From positions 58,065,919 through 58,129,918 of the forward strand of contig OZ038385.1 in assembly GCA_964036045.1 (NCBI GenBank): DNA of 64,000 bases. The letters run 5' to 3'. This document shows, piece by piece, positions 63,440 to 64,000 of this stretch (the stretch's first letter is position 1; every line of letters starts with the position of its first letter). A program made the translations under genes and the position numbers. The notes beneath the pieces were generated by a model, which saw only the letters and a program-made list of their open reading frames with translations, made no database searches and was not told the DNA's origin. Source of the stretch: Eutreptiella sp. 'Long Island Sound 2002' (Eukaryota; Euglenozoa; Euglenophyceae; Eutreptiales; Eutreptiaceae).

Positions 63440-64000
63440 GTATTGTAACCCCCCCCCCCCCCTTGTATAAGCTACGCCCTTGTCCAAGCTACAGTAGGCG
63501 TGGGGACCATATTAATTTGGTACCTAATTTTAATTCGGTACCAAACGTAGTGCAGCCACATAAGACATGGGTTTCACGAATTTGCCAGTCACATAGAGTC
63601 ATGGACACATTTGTTGTGAGTGTTTGCCCACTTGAACCCACCCCATTTCTAAGTCCTCTTCTTCAAGTGATGATTCTAGTGACTCCGATGATGCTCCTAG
63701 TGAATTTGTTTGGGCTAAGGCTGCCCGAGGTGTGTGGGGGAATGGCCCATGTCTTTGATGGGAAGTTGTGTTTTACAAGAGACCACTTGCAAGGCAATTT
63801 TATTCCCAAGAACTTGAAGTTGCCTCAGCCCAATCCAGCCCCTACACCTCGGGCAAAGGCATCTTCAAGTGGTGAGCATGTGCGGTTGTTCTGCATAGTG
63901 TATGATCGCAAGAAGGGTTTCCAAGTTGAGCATTTGTAGGCTTCTCATGCCTCATTGCTTGTAGGAACATGGGTGGGAACCTGAATTTCCATTTTTCAAA
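63440..64000 (+). repeat. Repeat unit copy B with longer frame, runs off the window
   Basis: The fuller copy of the unit at 60135. After the shared leader it encodes an acidic Ser-rich stretch (SSSSSDDSSDSDDAPSEF) then VWAKAARGVWG, and, in the adjacent frame from 63739, FDGKLCFTRDHLQGNFIPKN to RLFCIVYDRKKGFQVEHL-stop at 63939. VWAK after an acidic lead and the LFC..YDRKKGFQVEHL ending recall the PWWP fold (VWAK..G.PWWP, then V.FF....W.....L). The frame change between the halves implies an intron or decay. The PWWP idea is inference. Confidence 0.55.

Overview
The window is nuclear DNA from a single-celled eukaryote, very probably an alga. It has spliced genes with GT-AG introns (one is probably GC-AG), a eukaryotic tRNA-Pro gene, retroelement and transposon debris, microsatellites of CT, GGGA and CA type, and long G or C homopolymers. 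The PRP28-like exons resemble the land-plant version (the stretch around KPSEKFKF and [12 protein letters not shown]) more than the animal one, so a green-lineage alga is my best guess. The species cannot be fixed from the sequence.

Layout. 1-5.2 kb: no convincing gene; a 19-bp tandem repeat and a dispersed repeat. 5.26-18.80 kb, minus strand: one uninterrupted 4511-codon gene. It encodes a very large membrane protein with a signal peptide, two separate seven-repeat RCC1 propellers, mucin-like Ser/Thr/Pro stalks, several cysteine-rich modules, a bacterial-type cadherin-like module, three membrane segments, and a cytoplasmic part with a Cys/His cluster, ankyrin-like repeats and an ADP-ribosyltransferase domain carrying the R-S-ExE residues. 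18.8-29 kb: repeat-rich, gene-poor sequence with transposon-like relics.

29.15-45.1 kb, minus strand: a spliced gene for a sarcalumenin/EHD-type dynamin-superfamily GTPase. I reconstruct eleven exons with matching phases, including a 26-nt microexon. Its introns hold a tRNA-Pro gene, long CT/GA microsatellites and an antisense non-LTR-like retroelement end with a poly(A) tract. 45.5-46.75 kb, plus strand: exons for the N-terminal half of the spliceosomal DEAD-box helicase PRP28/DDX23, diverging from the GTPase gene across about 400 bp. The helicase core was not found downstream. 49.3-51.26 kb: further plus-strand exons of a charged, Arg/Asp-repeat protein, either the same locus or a separate splicing-factor-like gene. 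56.0-58.5 kb, plus strand: a two-finger CCCH zinc-finger gene. 60.1-64.0 kb: repeats, including two copies of a 0.4-0.6 kb unit with a conserved open frame that may be PWWP-like, a 31-base C run and degenerate telomere-like sequence.

The most unusual item is the giant receptor-like gene: two complete RCC1 propellers outside the membrane and a catalytically plausible ADP-ribosyltransferase inside.
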